Shown here piece by piece: positions 10,331 to 20,302 of a stretch of DNA of 64,000 bases. This DNA comes from Zygnema cylindricum (Eukaryota > Streptophyta > Zygnematophyceae > Zygnematales > Zygnemataceae). Numbering within the stretch: the first letter of the stretch is position 1; each line of letters opens with the position of its first letter. The translations under genes were made by a program, and so were the position numbers. The stretch spans positions 41,401 through 105,400 of the forward strand of contig JBBHKE010000629.1 of the NCBI GenBank assembly GCA_037447655.1, in the 5' to 3' direction. Under the pieces are notes generated by a model, which saw only the letters and a list, made by a program, of their open reading frames with translations, had not been told where the DNA came from and ran no database searches.

Positions 10331-11375
10331 TGCAATTCTGTGTCCTCCATTGGACTACAGAATACAAGAAGCCTCTAGATAGTTTTTAACTAGCCCACTT
10401 TAACCCACATACACTGCTGCCCAAGTAGTCAAGATGACAATCTCTATGGACCCTTGTGCAGCCTGGACTTCCCTGAGTCCGTAGGAAAAAGAATCTCTGA
10501 AAACGCCCAACCAGGCGATAAGTTATAAGCCGCCAAAAAATGCCAATTTTATACAAACTCTCAAAGAGAGAGGTGACTACCTAATTTTTCCTAAGTCCTA
10601 GTTTTTCCTAGTTCTCTCTCACAACCCCTATGTACTACACGTACGAACCAATCAGAACAGTGTCTAGTACCAAAAAGTACTACTGCCGATGTACTTTCTG
10701 TACGGCCTCTGTACGACAAGGCCATTAGGTGGACGCGTGTCTATTTTCCACTCGTCCGTACGTTCCTCGGAATTCCCGCGACCAAATGTCATCTCTCCAC
10801 GTGGCGCCAGGTCATGCCACGTCACTAAATGCCAAAGTGACCATTCCGGGATTTCGGCGATGATGTGCGCTGTTAGATTTGACGCGAAATAAAATCTGAG
10901 CCGTAATAAATACTTGCGAAATATTTGTTTCGCTGTCGAAACAAAATGCACAATATCCGTTTCAATTTAGTACAGTACTTCGCATTTCGTAAAACTGTAT
11001 CTATGCGTGTCGTAAAGAGTTTCTATTAAATGATTTATGCATTATACAATAGTTTAAATATTAATGAAACCCTATATCTCCTAACGGACTTATACGACAG
11101 ACTGGTTAGAGCTAACGGCTACGCCACGCTCTGCCGGTCGGGGGTTCGAGTCCTGCCGGACTCAACCTTTTGTTGAGAGTGACTTAAAGTCACTCTTTAG
11201 TCCTTCCTATGGAGCTGAGGCAGCCATGGCTCCATCGCTCTCTCTCTCCTTCAGTGACTACAACAAGTATGGGGGTAAGAGAGAAGAGATGGAGGCAGGC
11301 TGCCTACATTTTCTTTATATATTTTTCCACTAATTAATTTAGACTAAGAAAATACAAAAACTACTTATTTCAACA
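10331..11375 (-). repeat. Copia A 3' LTR, 1,045 bp
   Basis: In element sense it starts TGTTGAAATAAG directly after AAGGGGAG and ends GAATTGCA. Modules in element sense: U3 start, GCCATGGCTGCC block, antisense tRNA-like module, CCACGTGG block, GTAC cluster, CCAAT-type box, TATAAAA-type box, and an R/U5 block with a GACTC...GAGTC-type hairpin. Confidence 0.92.
11084..11166 (+). other. tRNA-like module (box A and box B), antisense within the A LTR
   Basis: On the plus strand the stretch contains GACTGGTTAGAGC, resembling box A, and GGTTCGAGTCC, an exact box B, about 40 bp apart. The T-arm is nearly paired. The acceptor stem is not, so this is tRNA-derived rather than a working tRNA. It recurs at 16449-16532 and 33964-34049. 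Confidence 0.7.
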
Positions 11376-11397
11376 CTCCCCTTATTTTCTAGTCTAA
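11339..11397 (-). promoter_or_regulatory. Inverted repeat bracketing the copia A PPT/U3 junction
   Basis: TTAGACTAAGAAAATA (11339-11354) pairs with TATTTTCTAGTCTAA (11383-11397) apart from one bulge. The loop holds the PPT AGGGGAG and the first bases of U3 (TGTTG). The stop codon of pol lies in the 5' arm. Confidence 0.75.
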
Positions 11398-12250
11398 TTT
11401 TAACTTTTTTCTTAATCCACATTTTTCCCTACAATATTTTAACTTTGGAGAGGGCACAGGTTTGGTCATCATGTTAGCCACCATTTCCTCATCTGATCTA
11501 TATACAAGATTCACTATTTTATTCTCCACTTTTTCTCTTACAAAACTTAATCTTATGTCCATATGTTTAGCCTTAAAATGGTGTTTTGGATTGGCTGCAA
11601 TTGCTATGGCCGCTTGATTATCGCAAAACACTTCATGCACTCCCTCCTTCATATACCCTAATTCTTGCAGCAAGGATTTGACCCACATCAACTCTTTCAC
11701 AGCAGAACAAGAGGCCATGTACTCAGCCTCCATAGTGGACTGAGCAACCACCTTTTGTTGCTTATTGCTCCAACAGCAAGCACCTTCCCCAACATACAAC
11801 ACATACCTAGAAGTGCATCGTCTCATAGGTGCGTCCCCATAACTGGCGTCACTCCAAGTAGTGATGTCAGTGTGCTCCCCTCCCAAATGCAACCATAATT
11901 CTCTAGTTCCCACCAGATATCTCATGACTCTCTTGGTTGCCTCCCAATCTCTCTTTCTAGGATCATTAAGACTCCTACTGAGTACTCCAACTGCTGCCGC
12001 TATGTCCGGTCTGGTACAGTTCATAAAATAGATTAAACTTCCTACTACCTGTCTATAAGCGATAGACTTCATAAACTCTCTCTCCTCTGACTCATCTGAT
12101 CGTCTTAGATCATCACACCTCGTTCTACACTCCCATCACTTATTTTTTTCAAGTCCATGGGAGTAGTACAACTGTTAGCATTTTCCATCTGGAATTTCTC
12201 AAACATATTTCCTATTGTTTCTTTATGAGTAAGTCTGATGATCTTCTTCC
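11389..12250 (-). pseudogene. Copia A RNase H and RT C-terminus
   Basis: This is the C-terminus of the copia polyprotein. Minus-strand text runs through the connection YRQVVGSLIYFMNCTRPDIA and RNase H motifs: SDASYGDAPMRRCTSRYVLY, a core containing STMEAEYMA, EVFCDNQAAIAIAANPKHH, and the tail DMMTKPVPSPKL-like. RNase H degrades the RNA strand during reverse transcription. The frame 11389-12072 is open. The segment 12073-12250 is in another frame because of a deletion near 12260-12270. The stop codon overlaps the PPT hairpin. Confidence 0.88.
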
Positions 12251-12252
12251 CT

Positions 12253-13107
12253 CTATCTCTCTCCATTTGGATCCCCAAAATCCTTCATATCAAATCTGCT
12301 CCTAAGATCTTTCTTTAGCCTATTGATCTTCTCTAAATACTTACTTAACACAAGCAGATTATCCAAATAAATTGCAATAAAAATGACACCATTCTCATCT
12401 TCAAACATATAGATAGAATGGTCAGAGCTGATACGGATATATCCCACATTGGTGAGAAACTCATCTAGTTTCTTATTCCACTGTGAAACAGCCTGCTTGA
12501 GTCCATATAAGGATTTTATGAGCTTGCAGACTTTGCTCTCTTCTCCTTCTTCCACGAACCCCTCGGGTTGCCTCATGAAAATTTCTTCCTCTAACTCACC
12601 ATTGAGAAAAGCTGTCTTAATGTCCATCTGATGGATTTCCATGTCTTCCGCTACTGCCAGACTGAGGAGAATCCTTACTTAGGGGAACCGAACAACTGGA
12701 GCAAAGGTCTCCTCATAGTCAATCCCCTTCTTTTGGGTGAACCCTTTCGCTACCAATCTTGCCTTATATCTCTCAATGGTATTATCTGGGTTTAGTTTTA
12801 GTTTAAATACCCATTTACACCGAATAGGTTTTCTATGTGGAGGGCAATCCGCTAGTTCCCAAGTATTTGCTTCTATGATAGAAGCCATCTCATAATTTAT
12901 GGCTCTAATCCATCTTTCTTTCTCTGGACTATTCACTGCCTCCGAGTAAGACTGAGGCTCATCTGGATGAGATAGCTTAGTTACCTTATGCGTTGCTTGT
13001 TTTTCCTGTATCCTTTTGCTGCTCCTCCTTCCTCCCTCAAACTCCGAAGCTGGAATAGATGGAAGTCTTGGATTTCTTCTCACTGTCTCATCGGCTCCCC
13101 TGTCCAT
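12253..13107 (-). pseudogene. Copia A reverse transcriptase
   Basis: Copia-type RT read from 13107 down. Recognisable motifs are [37 protein letters not shown]-type text, QMDIKTAFLNGELEEEIFMR (first catalytic Asp), SLYGLKQAVSQWN, and an active site that reads YLDNL where related copies have YVDDL. The second active-site Asp is therefore lost. A TAA near 12660 interrupts the frame. At about 12270 a deletion removes the usual AKYILG after KDFGD and shifts the frame. Synthesis of cDNA by this copy is not possible. Confidence 0.88.
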
Positions 13108-13264
13108 GGAATTGGTTTTTGTCCCGCTTCTTATATCTCCTTGATGTCCATAGGAGTATGTGAGGTTTCCGGTGAGTCTCTTGCATCTTGGATCTCCCCT
13201 GAATCAAAATCACGGTTTCACTCATGTACCTTTCGAGAACGACCGAGTTCCCCTCACTTTCGGA

Positions 13265-14458
13265 CTAAAATGTGATTCTTATCTTCTTTGTATATTTGAA
13301 GGGGTCTAATGACTTCCCTTCATCCATGACAACTAAGTGTTTGACCAGAATGATATCTTTCTTTGCTAAGTCATAGACTCTATATCCCTTAACATCCTCA
13401 TCATATCCCACAAAGTATCCAGGTTTTCCCTTAGCATTTAGTTTCCAGTTTTTCCTATCCGTGTTAAGACTGTAAACTTGGCTACCGAATACTTTAAGGT
13501 GTGAGATATCTGGTTTCCTCCCAACCCATCTCTCATAAGGTGTCACTCCCTTTACAGCTGAGGTAAGGACTCTATTCTTAATGTAGTTGGCACAGTTCAT
13601 TGCTTCTGCCCAAAATCTCTTTCCTATTTTCTTGTCGGCCAACATACTGCACACACTATCTCTTAGTGTTCAATTCAACCTCTCAGCTACCCCATTTTGT
13701 TCCGGGTTATATGGTACAGTTTTCTGGTGCTGCAATCCCTCATCTCTCAGATATTCCTCAAACTGGTTAGAGGTATATTCCCCCCCATTATCACTCCTTA
13801 TCCTCTTAATGGGGGTTTTATGCAACTTCTCACTCCAGACTTTATATTCTTTGAAGTAAGTTGATGCTTCAGACTTAGTTTTTAGAAAGTAGACTCTAGA
13901 GTACCTAGACCAGTCATCGGTTATTGTCATCATAAACCTCTTTCCTCGAACCGAAGGTACTTTTGCAGGTCCCCAAATATCAGTGTGGACCAAATCTAGC
14001 ACTTTCTCACCTCTATATGTGGCGGCATTGGGAAAGGGAAGTTTGTGAGCCTTACCTTGAGCACAACCACTACAATCATCCATCATTTCATTATCTCCAA
14101 ACTGCATGCCTTCTACTGCCCCAAGCTTTTTCATTTCCCTCAACCTATCAAAATGTACATGCCCCAACCGCTTATGCCAAATCATCATCTTAGGAACACC
14201 AACATAATAAGCATTTTTCTTTTCATTACTTAGGTTGAGCCTAAACATTCCTTGGCTACCTTTATTTGCCGTGAAGTAAACTTCATCCCCATACTTAGCT
14301 GTGAAGACTCCCTTTTGAGTGAAGGTATCAAACTCTTTGTCATCTAGCACAGAAGTAGAGACATGATTTTTACTCAGCTGAGGAATGTAGAGTACATATG
14401 AGAATATAAGTATAGAAGTCTTACCCTCAACTAAGACTTTCAGATCTAGTGATCCCAC
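13265..14458 (-). pseudogene. Copia A integrase with GAG-pre-integrase zinc region
   Basis: The zinc-binding HHCC module (WHKRLGHVHFDRLREM, later CSGCAQGK) is followed by the DDE core: LVHTDIWGPA with the first Asp, RSDNGGEYTSNQFEE with the second, and EQNGVAERLN with the Glu. The C-terminal part continues after a TGA at about 13666 with SMLADKKIGKRFWAEAMN and the GYDEDVKGYRVYD motif. Integrase joins cDNA to the target and makes the 5-bp duplication. All catalytic residues are visible, so the stop is the main lesion here. Confidence 0.9.
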
Positions 14459-15715
14459 TAGATATGTAGTAACTACTGTCCCATCCCCATACTCTATCTC
14501 TACAGTAGGGATTTTCCTTAACTAGTGAAGAGTTCTTTATCACGACACATATGCATGGATGCACCTGAGTCGATAATCCATCCTTCTTCTGGAGCTTCCC
14601 GAATTGCTCCAAGTGCACACTTGTGTCTTTGACGGATCTCCTTCTCCTCCAGGCTCTCATCAAGAAGAAGCTCCCCATCCTTCTTAGAGGACTCATCCTC
14701 AGTTTCTCTTATCACTTTTGTAGCCACAAGTGCCTTTTTTTTCCCTCCGGAAGAACCCCCTCCATGGTTCTCTTGGAGCCTCAACTCTGACAGCTTGGCA
14801 CAATCTGCGATGAAGTGTCCCGGTTTTTTGCAAAAATGACAAAGACCCTTTGGGGGCCTCGGTCCTCCAGGATGATCTCTTTCCCCTTTGTACGCTTTCT
14901 TCGGATCCTTCCCCCATCGGTCCCCTCCTGCTGCTAGAGCTTGAATGCTTTTTCCTCCTCTCCTAATCTCCATTGTGTTTTCCTACACAAGTATCATCCA
15001 GACCACTGTGTTCCATTTCCATGAACTATCAGGCATTTCCTGTACTCGATACACTATGTTCTCGAACTCATCTGGTAACTTCATGATAAGAGTGTTAACT
15101 TTCATTTTTCTTTGTACATGTCCACCCGGCACTTTCCATTTCCATACACAAACAACAAAGATCATTACAGTAATCTAACATCTTTCCTCCTTTGTAAGTG
15201 TAACTCACTAGCTTGTGCTCAGCCAACTAGAGCTCCTGAATAGTTCCAGCTCTATTAATCTCCACCAAACTCACCCACAGCTCCTCGGCCTTGTAAATGT
15301 GAAGATGAGGAGTGGCCAACGCTTGAGTGAGATGCCTGAGAATGAAGTTCTTGGCAGCCATGTTTACATCCTCCCACATTTGATTATCGTTTTCCGTGGT
15401 CTTAACGGTCTCCGCGCCTAGTACTGTGGCAATAGGAGTAAGTGGTGTCTCCTTCCCTTTCCCCTTTTCGGACACACTGTTGTCCCCATCATCTGCCTCC
15501 TCCGCTGAGGCAACTGTTGTTGCAGAAAACCTTACTCCCCCAAATCCTGGTGGAGTTCCAGAAGGTGGATGTTTCACTTGTCCACTGACGATACCCCAGT
15601 ATCGTTTTTCACACAAAGCTCCCATCATCATGGCTTCCCAATAGATGAACCCCGATCCATTAAAGGTGGGCACCCTAGAGGGTGGGCCCATAACGTGCAA
15701 TTCTGTGTCCTCCAT
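14427..15715 (-). pseudogene. Copia A gag, zinc knuckle and protease
   Basis: The frame starts at 15715, inside the 5' LTR, with MEDTELH, and runs through the PBS into VMGPPSRVPTFNGSGFIYWE, the conserved copia gag N-terminus. After a frame change between 15227 and 15165, the gag body continues to a CX2CX4HX4C knuckle, CHFCKKPGHFIADC (about 14780-14825). Then comes the aspartic protease motif WIIDSGASMHMC (about 14530-14570), which changes frame near 14430-14520. Gag forms the capsid and binds RNA; the protease cuts the polyprotein. Confidence 0.87.
15681..15695 (-). promoter_or_regulatory. Copia A PBS (half-tRNA type)
   Basis: CGTTATGGGCCCACC directly follows the 5' LTR. Apart from its first base it complements the anticodon arm GGUGGGCCCAUAACC of plant-type initiator tRNA-Met. 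The ATG within it is in frame with gag. Confidence 0.85.
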
Positions 15716-15911
15716 TGGACTACAGAAAACAAGAAGCCTCTAGATAGATTTTAACTAGCCCACTTTAACTCATAGCCACTGCTGCCTTTGTAGTCAAGAT
15801 GATAATCTGTATGCACCCTTGTGCAGCGTGGACTCCCCTGAGTCCGTAGGAAAAAGAATCTCTGAAAACGCCCAACCAGGCGATAAGTTATAAGCCGGCA
15901 AAAAATGCAAA

Positions 15912-15918
15912 TTTTATA
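15912..15918 (-). promoter_or_regulatory. TATA-box candidate in the A LTR
   Basis: TATAAAA in element sense, about 100 bp downstream of the CCAAT-type motif (CTGATTGG, RC near 16013-16021). H LTRs have TATAAAA at the same place; J and G have TACAAA-type variants. Confidence 0.5.
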
Positions 15919-16448
15919 CAAACTCTCAAAGAGAGAGGTGACTACCTAATTTTTCCTAAGTCCTAGTTTATCCTAGTTCTCTCTCACAACCCCTATCTAC
16001 TGCCCGTACGAACCAATCAGAACACTGTGTAGTACCAAAAAGTACTACTGCCGATGTACTTTCTGTACGGCCTCTGTACGACAAGGCCATTAGGTGGACG
16101 CGTGTCTTTTTTCCACTCGTCCGTACGTTCCTCGGAATTCCCGCGACCGAATGTCATCTCTCCACGTGGCGCCAGGTCATGCCACGTCACTAAATGCCAA
16201 AGTGACCATTCCGGGATTTCGGCGATGATGTGCGCCGTTAGATTTGACGCGAAATGAAATCTGAGCCGTAATAAATACTTGCGAAATATTTGTTTCGTTG
16301 TCGAAACAAAATGCACAATATCCGTTTCAATTTAGTACAGTACTTCGCATTTCGTAAAACTGTATCTATGCGTGTCGTAAAGAGTTTCAGCTAAATGATT
16401 TATGCATTATACAATAGTTTAAATATTAATGAAACCCTATATCTCCTA

Positions 16449-16532
16449 ACGGACTTCTACGACAGACTGGTTAGAGCTAACGGCTACGCCGCGCTCTGCC
16501 GGTCGGGGGTTCGAGTCCTGCCGGACTCAACC
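16449..16532 (+). other. tRNA-like module in the A 5' LTR
   Basis: Copy of the module at 11084-11166 with box A-like GACTGGTTAGAGC and box B GGTTCGAGTCC. It is antisense to the retrotransposon. Confidence 0.7.
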
Positions 16533-16740
16533 TTTTGTTGAGAGTGACTTAAAGTCACTCTTTAGTCCTTCCTATGAAGCTGAGGCAGCCATGGCTCCAT
16601 CGCTCTCTCTCTCCTTCAGTGACTACAACAAGTATGGGGGTAAAAGAGAAGAGATGGAGGCAGGCTGCCTACATTTTCTTTATATATTTTTCCACTAATT
16701 AATTTAGACCTAGAAAATACAAAAACTACTTATTTCAACA

Positions 16741-17960
16741 TCTGGGTTTTGTTTTACCTTAAATACCCACTTACTTCCAATAGCTTTTTAATCCGGTGGA
16801 AGGTCCACTAATTCCAAAGTTATAGCCACCATAACGGACTTCATCTCCTCATTTACTGCTTTTATGCAGTGCTCTTTTTCAGGAACTGAAAAGGCTTCTT
16901 GAATAGTCAATGGCTCTCTGGATATCGCCGAGTTTGAGTAAATTGTTGCTGAGTCTTGGAGTCTTGAACTGATCTTCTTTTTCGTTGTGCAAGTTCTCTT
17001 CCCCCTTCAGATAATCTGATGTTGGAATTGAAGGACCTCTCTTTGAGGTTCTAGCAGCATCTTCCGGAAGAATAGAGTTATCAATCTCTGGTTGTGTGGA
17101 TCCATTTGTTTCGCTTGTTTCTGTCAGAGTGGTGGTGCCAGACATTTGTCTCACTTCGTCAAGGATAACATATTCCATCTCCCTTTTATTTCTCTCCCCT
17201 GGTCTAATTGCAAATTGATATAGTGAATATGATTCATCTTTCACTAAGATATTTCTTGCCAATACAATTTTATCACTAACTTGTAAATTGACTCTATATC
17301 CTTTTGCATTATTGTCATATCCAACTAGGATGCCAGGCATTCTTTTTGGCTCTATTTTCCATTTATTTCGATCATTATTGAGAATAAATACTTTGCCTCC
17401 AAACACTATAAAATGATTGACATCTGGTTTCTCTTTTGTCCGAATTTCATAAGGTGTTATTCCTTCGGTTGCTCTACTTTATAACATGTTTTCAATATAG
17501 AGTGCACAATTTAAGGCCTCAACCCAAAATTTAAAATCCAGTCATTTGTTAGCAGGCATGGTCCGAGCTCATTCATATAAGGTTTTGTTTAGCCTTTCGG
17601 CTACTCCATTTTATTTTGCCTTTCAGCGACTCCATTCTGTTCAGAAGAATGTGGAACCGTTAGAACACGTGTAATTCCATGTTCCTTAAGATAATTCGAA
17701 AATTCGTATCATACATATTCTCCTCCGTTGTCAGATCTGAAATTCAGGATTGGTACTCCATGTATTTTTTCACTCCAAATTTTGTACTCTCGGAAATATT
17801 CGAAAACTTCCCTTTTTGTTTACATGAAGTACGCTTTAGTGTATCTTGAGAAGTCATCAGTTAGTGTAAGCATGTACTAAACTCTTCCCATGGAAGGTAT
17901 ATTTGTTGGTCCCTGTACATCCGAATGAATTTGTTATAATACTCTCTTTGCTCTATGGTT
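16741..17960 (-). pseudogene. Copia B: RT N-terminus and integrase
   Basis: Continuation of the element broken by copia A. Minus-strand text gives the RT start (KSYWKxVGKYLR-like region before the NPD junction). The open frame 16879-17406 has VFILNNDRNKWKIEPKRMPGILVGYDNNAKGYRV, the copia integrase C-terminal signature. The integrase core lies at 17410-17960 with many stops and a small duplication of the CCATTTTATTTTGCC area near 17610-17640. It is decayed more heavily than copia A, as expected for the older host of the insertion. Confidence 0.83.
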
Positions 17961-19496
17961 ACTTTCAATTGGAAATGGTAGTTTGTGAATTTTTCCTAAA
18001 GCACATCTTTCACATTGCCCGTTTGATTTTACATAAGACAATTCTACTCTTTTTATCAATCCATTTTTCACCATTTTCCCTAACCTTTCACAATGGACAT
18101 GCCCCAACCGTTTATGCCATAGATCATTATCATATGTGACACGTGAGTCCACAATTTTATTTTCATTAAATCCATCTACAAGAGTAAGCCTAAACATCAA
18201 ATTTTTTCCTCTAGTTCATACAGCTGTGACAAATCCATCCATACTGACCACTTGCTTTCCATATTTCAATCTTACTTCAAAGCCTTTGCTCTCTACCAAC
18301 GGTGTACTGAACAATTTTTGCTAAACTTTGGAATATATAATACATCATTCAGAGTTATGTCTACTGTCTAACCATCTATTTTGAGTTTAAGGTTCACATT
18401 TTATTTTGAATTTGCTACTACATAGCTGTCATCTACATAGTAGATGTATTGTGATGAGATGGGTTCAAGGTTTTCAAATAGCTCTTTGTCGCAACACATC
18501 ACAACACATGAGAGCAGACGCGACATATCGCAACGCATGTGAGTAAACACTCCTCTGTCTATAATCTAAGTGTTCTCTTTAGGTCCAAATCTTGCACTCG
18601 TCAATTGATACATTTCTTTATCTGTCACAATCAGAAAACTGCTTACTCTTTTGTCAATTTTGTGTCTATCTTCCTTTGGGATATTTTGAGTCTCGGCAGA
18701 AAAAGGAGATGCCATTTTTGGTTGCTTATAGTGTTGATTTTTGTTTGTGAAAGGCCCATTGCTGTTCCATCTTTCTCGGAAATTTCTTGTTAACGTGTCT
18801 TTTTTTCAGAACGTGACATTCTCAGACCAAACGACCTTTGTTAAAACAATAATAACAGGCCCAAGTGTTGTTAGTTTGTCGACCTTTTTGTTGCTGAAAC
18901 TGAGTGTTTAATTCTTGACTTGATTTACTTCCTTTCATTGCCTGATTGCTTGACTCTTCATATAGAACTAACTAAATTGCAGTTGAAAGATCCCATAAAG
19001 TCTGGTCTAGTTTCTTCAATGCGTTAGAGGCGTTTTTTTTTTCTTCAGGCAGACCTCTCATAAGGAACATGGTCTACTGTGCAGTTGGGAAAGTCCTCTT
19101 GAGCATGCATTCTCTAAAAATAACTTCCGAAGACTAAAAAAATAATTTGAAATACGTCCACCTATATACTTATATTTGTAAATATTTGTAGATGTTATAA
19201 ATTGTCGCTGAACATTGGTTTGTTAATACATTTCCTTCAATGATGTCAAATTTCCTTCGCCTTGTTCATCTAAATATTCGCCATTCCAATTTCCAAATAG
19301 ACTGCCTACATTAGTGCACTAACACATTGATTGTTCTTCTTGTTCCGTGTAGGATCTGTTTCTGCAAGTGAGCCGTCCACCACACTCATGAGCTCCCTTT
19401 CGACAAAGTAAACCTTCAAAATTACTTTCCAATATATATGATTATCTCCATCATATCTACCCAAAAGTACCCCACTAATTGTGAGCTTTGATCAAC
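17934..19496 (-). pseudogene. Copia B: GAG-pre-integrase, protease and gag
   Basis: The frame 17934-18200 holds LWHKRLGHVHCERLGKMV and CERCALGKIHKLPFP, the HHCC zinc module. Upstream (18200-18560) is an eroded protease region. The gag zinc-knuckle and body are recognisable only as fragments up to 19496, where the minus-strand text IYWKVILKVYFVERELMSVVDGS matches the conserved gag N-terminus of copia D (YWTDMVETYFENVNLL). The start METKYQ again lies within the adjoining LTR. Confidence 0.75.
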
Positions 19497-20278
19497 TGAT
19501 ACTTAGTCTCCATTGAGTTTTTTTAACTCAAAACACAATCACTTAGATCTTATACTTAACTCATAAATCAACCAAAGTTTCACACACAAACTCTGATAAG
19601 ACCCAAACTATCACTCATACAAAGAGGGCCATAAAGGACACTTTTCTTCCTTTGTGAACTCATACAAGTTATCCTACCTTTCACTAAGTCCTAATTTATA
19701 CTAATAGATCTCATTAACTATCAAAGTGACTAATAGAACGTTGTGTAGTACAATATCGTATTATCCTACTTCTACCTTTTGTACTAGGCTACGACAACAC
19801 AAATTTGTCCCCGTAAGTTTCTTATCTACACTGTACACACTAAAACTTAATTCGAATAGGACATGTTGTACTCTCGTGGAAACATTCCACCGACATCTTA
19901 CCTTTCCGTAATGTAATACGTGTATTTTTTTGATTGTGCAAGTGGTCCCATATTCGTACTCTTCCAATAAGGTTTATTGTTGGTGATCACCTAAACTGTA
20001 CTATAGGATATGCAAATCTCTTCAACGAATACCTGACATTGTTAATTCTATTTCAATATTCAGGGTTCTTCGCTTTGTGTATGTATCGTCGGATGATAAT
20101 CTAACATCTTCAATTTGCTAGTATGTGAAACTTCTTTTCTAAATTAATGTCCTTTTGACATGTGTCAGATTGCCATACTAAATTCAGTACATTTAGAACT
20201 TAGACATTCAAAATTATTTCTAAGTCTAAAAGTCTCTCTTACTCCGTGTTTTGAGAGACCGGAGTTTATAAAACAACA
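19497..20278 (-). repeat. B/C-family LTR, 782 bp, shared by copia B and copia C
   Basis: In element sense it begins TGTTGTTTTATAAACTCC after a PPT and ends CTAAGTATCA next to B's gag. Copia C's RNase H ends just to its right, so one LTR serves as C's 3' LTR and B's 5' LTR. Confidence 0.82.
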
Positions 20279-20302
20279 CTCCCTTTAAACTTTGGTCTCT
20301 CA
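20252..20302 (-). promoter_or_regulatory. Inverted repeat bracketing the copia C PPT/U3 junction
   Basis: The 17-nt arms at 20252-20268 and 20286-20302 (TGAGAGACC...GTTTA type) pair with only two or three mismatches. The loop contains AAGGGAG|TGTTG. Confidence 0.8.

Larger units (their letters stand above)
10331..16740 (-). mobile_element. Copia A: complete nested LTR retrotransposon, 6.4 kb
   Basis: Two LTRs of equal length (1,045 bp), each TG...CA, bound the element. It is flanked by an exact 5-bp duplication TCTGG. Domains on the minus strand run gag, zinc knuckle, protease, integrase, RT, RNase H, which is the copia order. A half-tRNA PBS follows the 5' LTR and a PPT (AAGGGGAG) precedes the 3' LTR. 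It is inserted in the RT gene of copia B. Scattered LTR differences, in-frame stops and a deletion in RT show it is no longer active. Confidence 0.93.
15696..16740 (-). repeat. Copia A 5' LTR, 1,045 bp
   Basis: Same length and module order as the LTR at 10331-11375, with scattered substitutions (for example several around 15760-15830). Its last 20 bp in element sense encode the first gag residues. Confidence 0.92.

Noticed and set aside
11084-11166. A functional tRNA gene
   Set aside because: Box A and B are present but the acceptor stem does not pair and the module is repeated inside LTRs, so it is tRNA-derived only.
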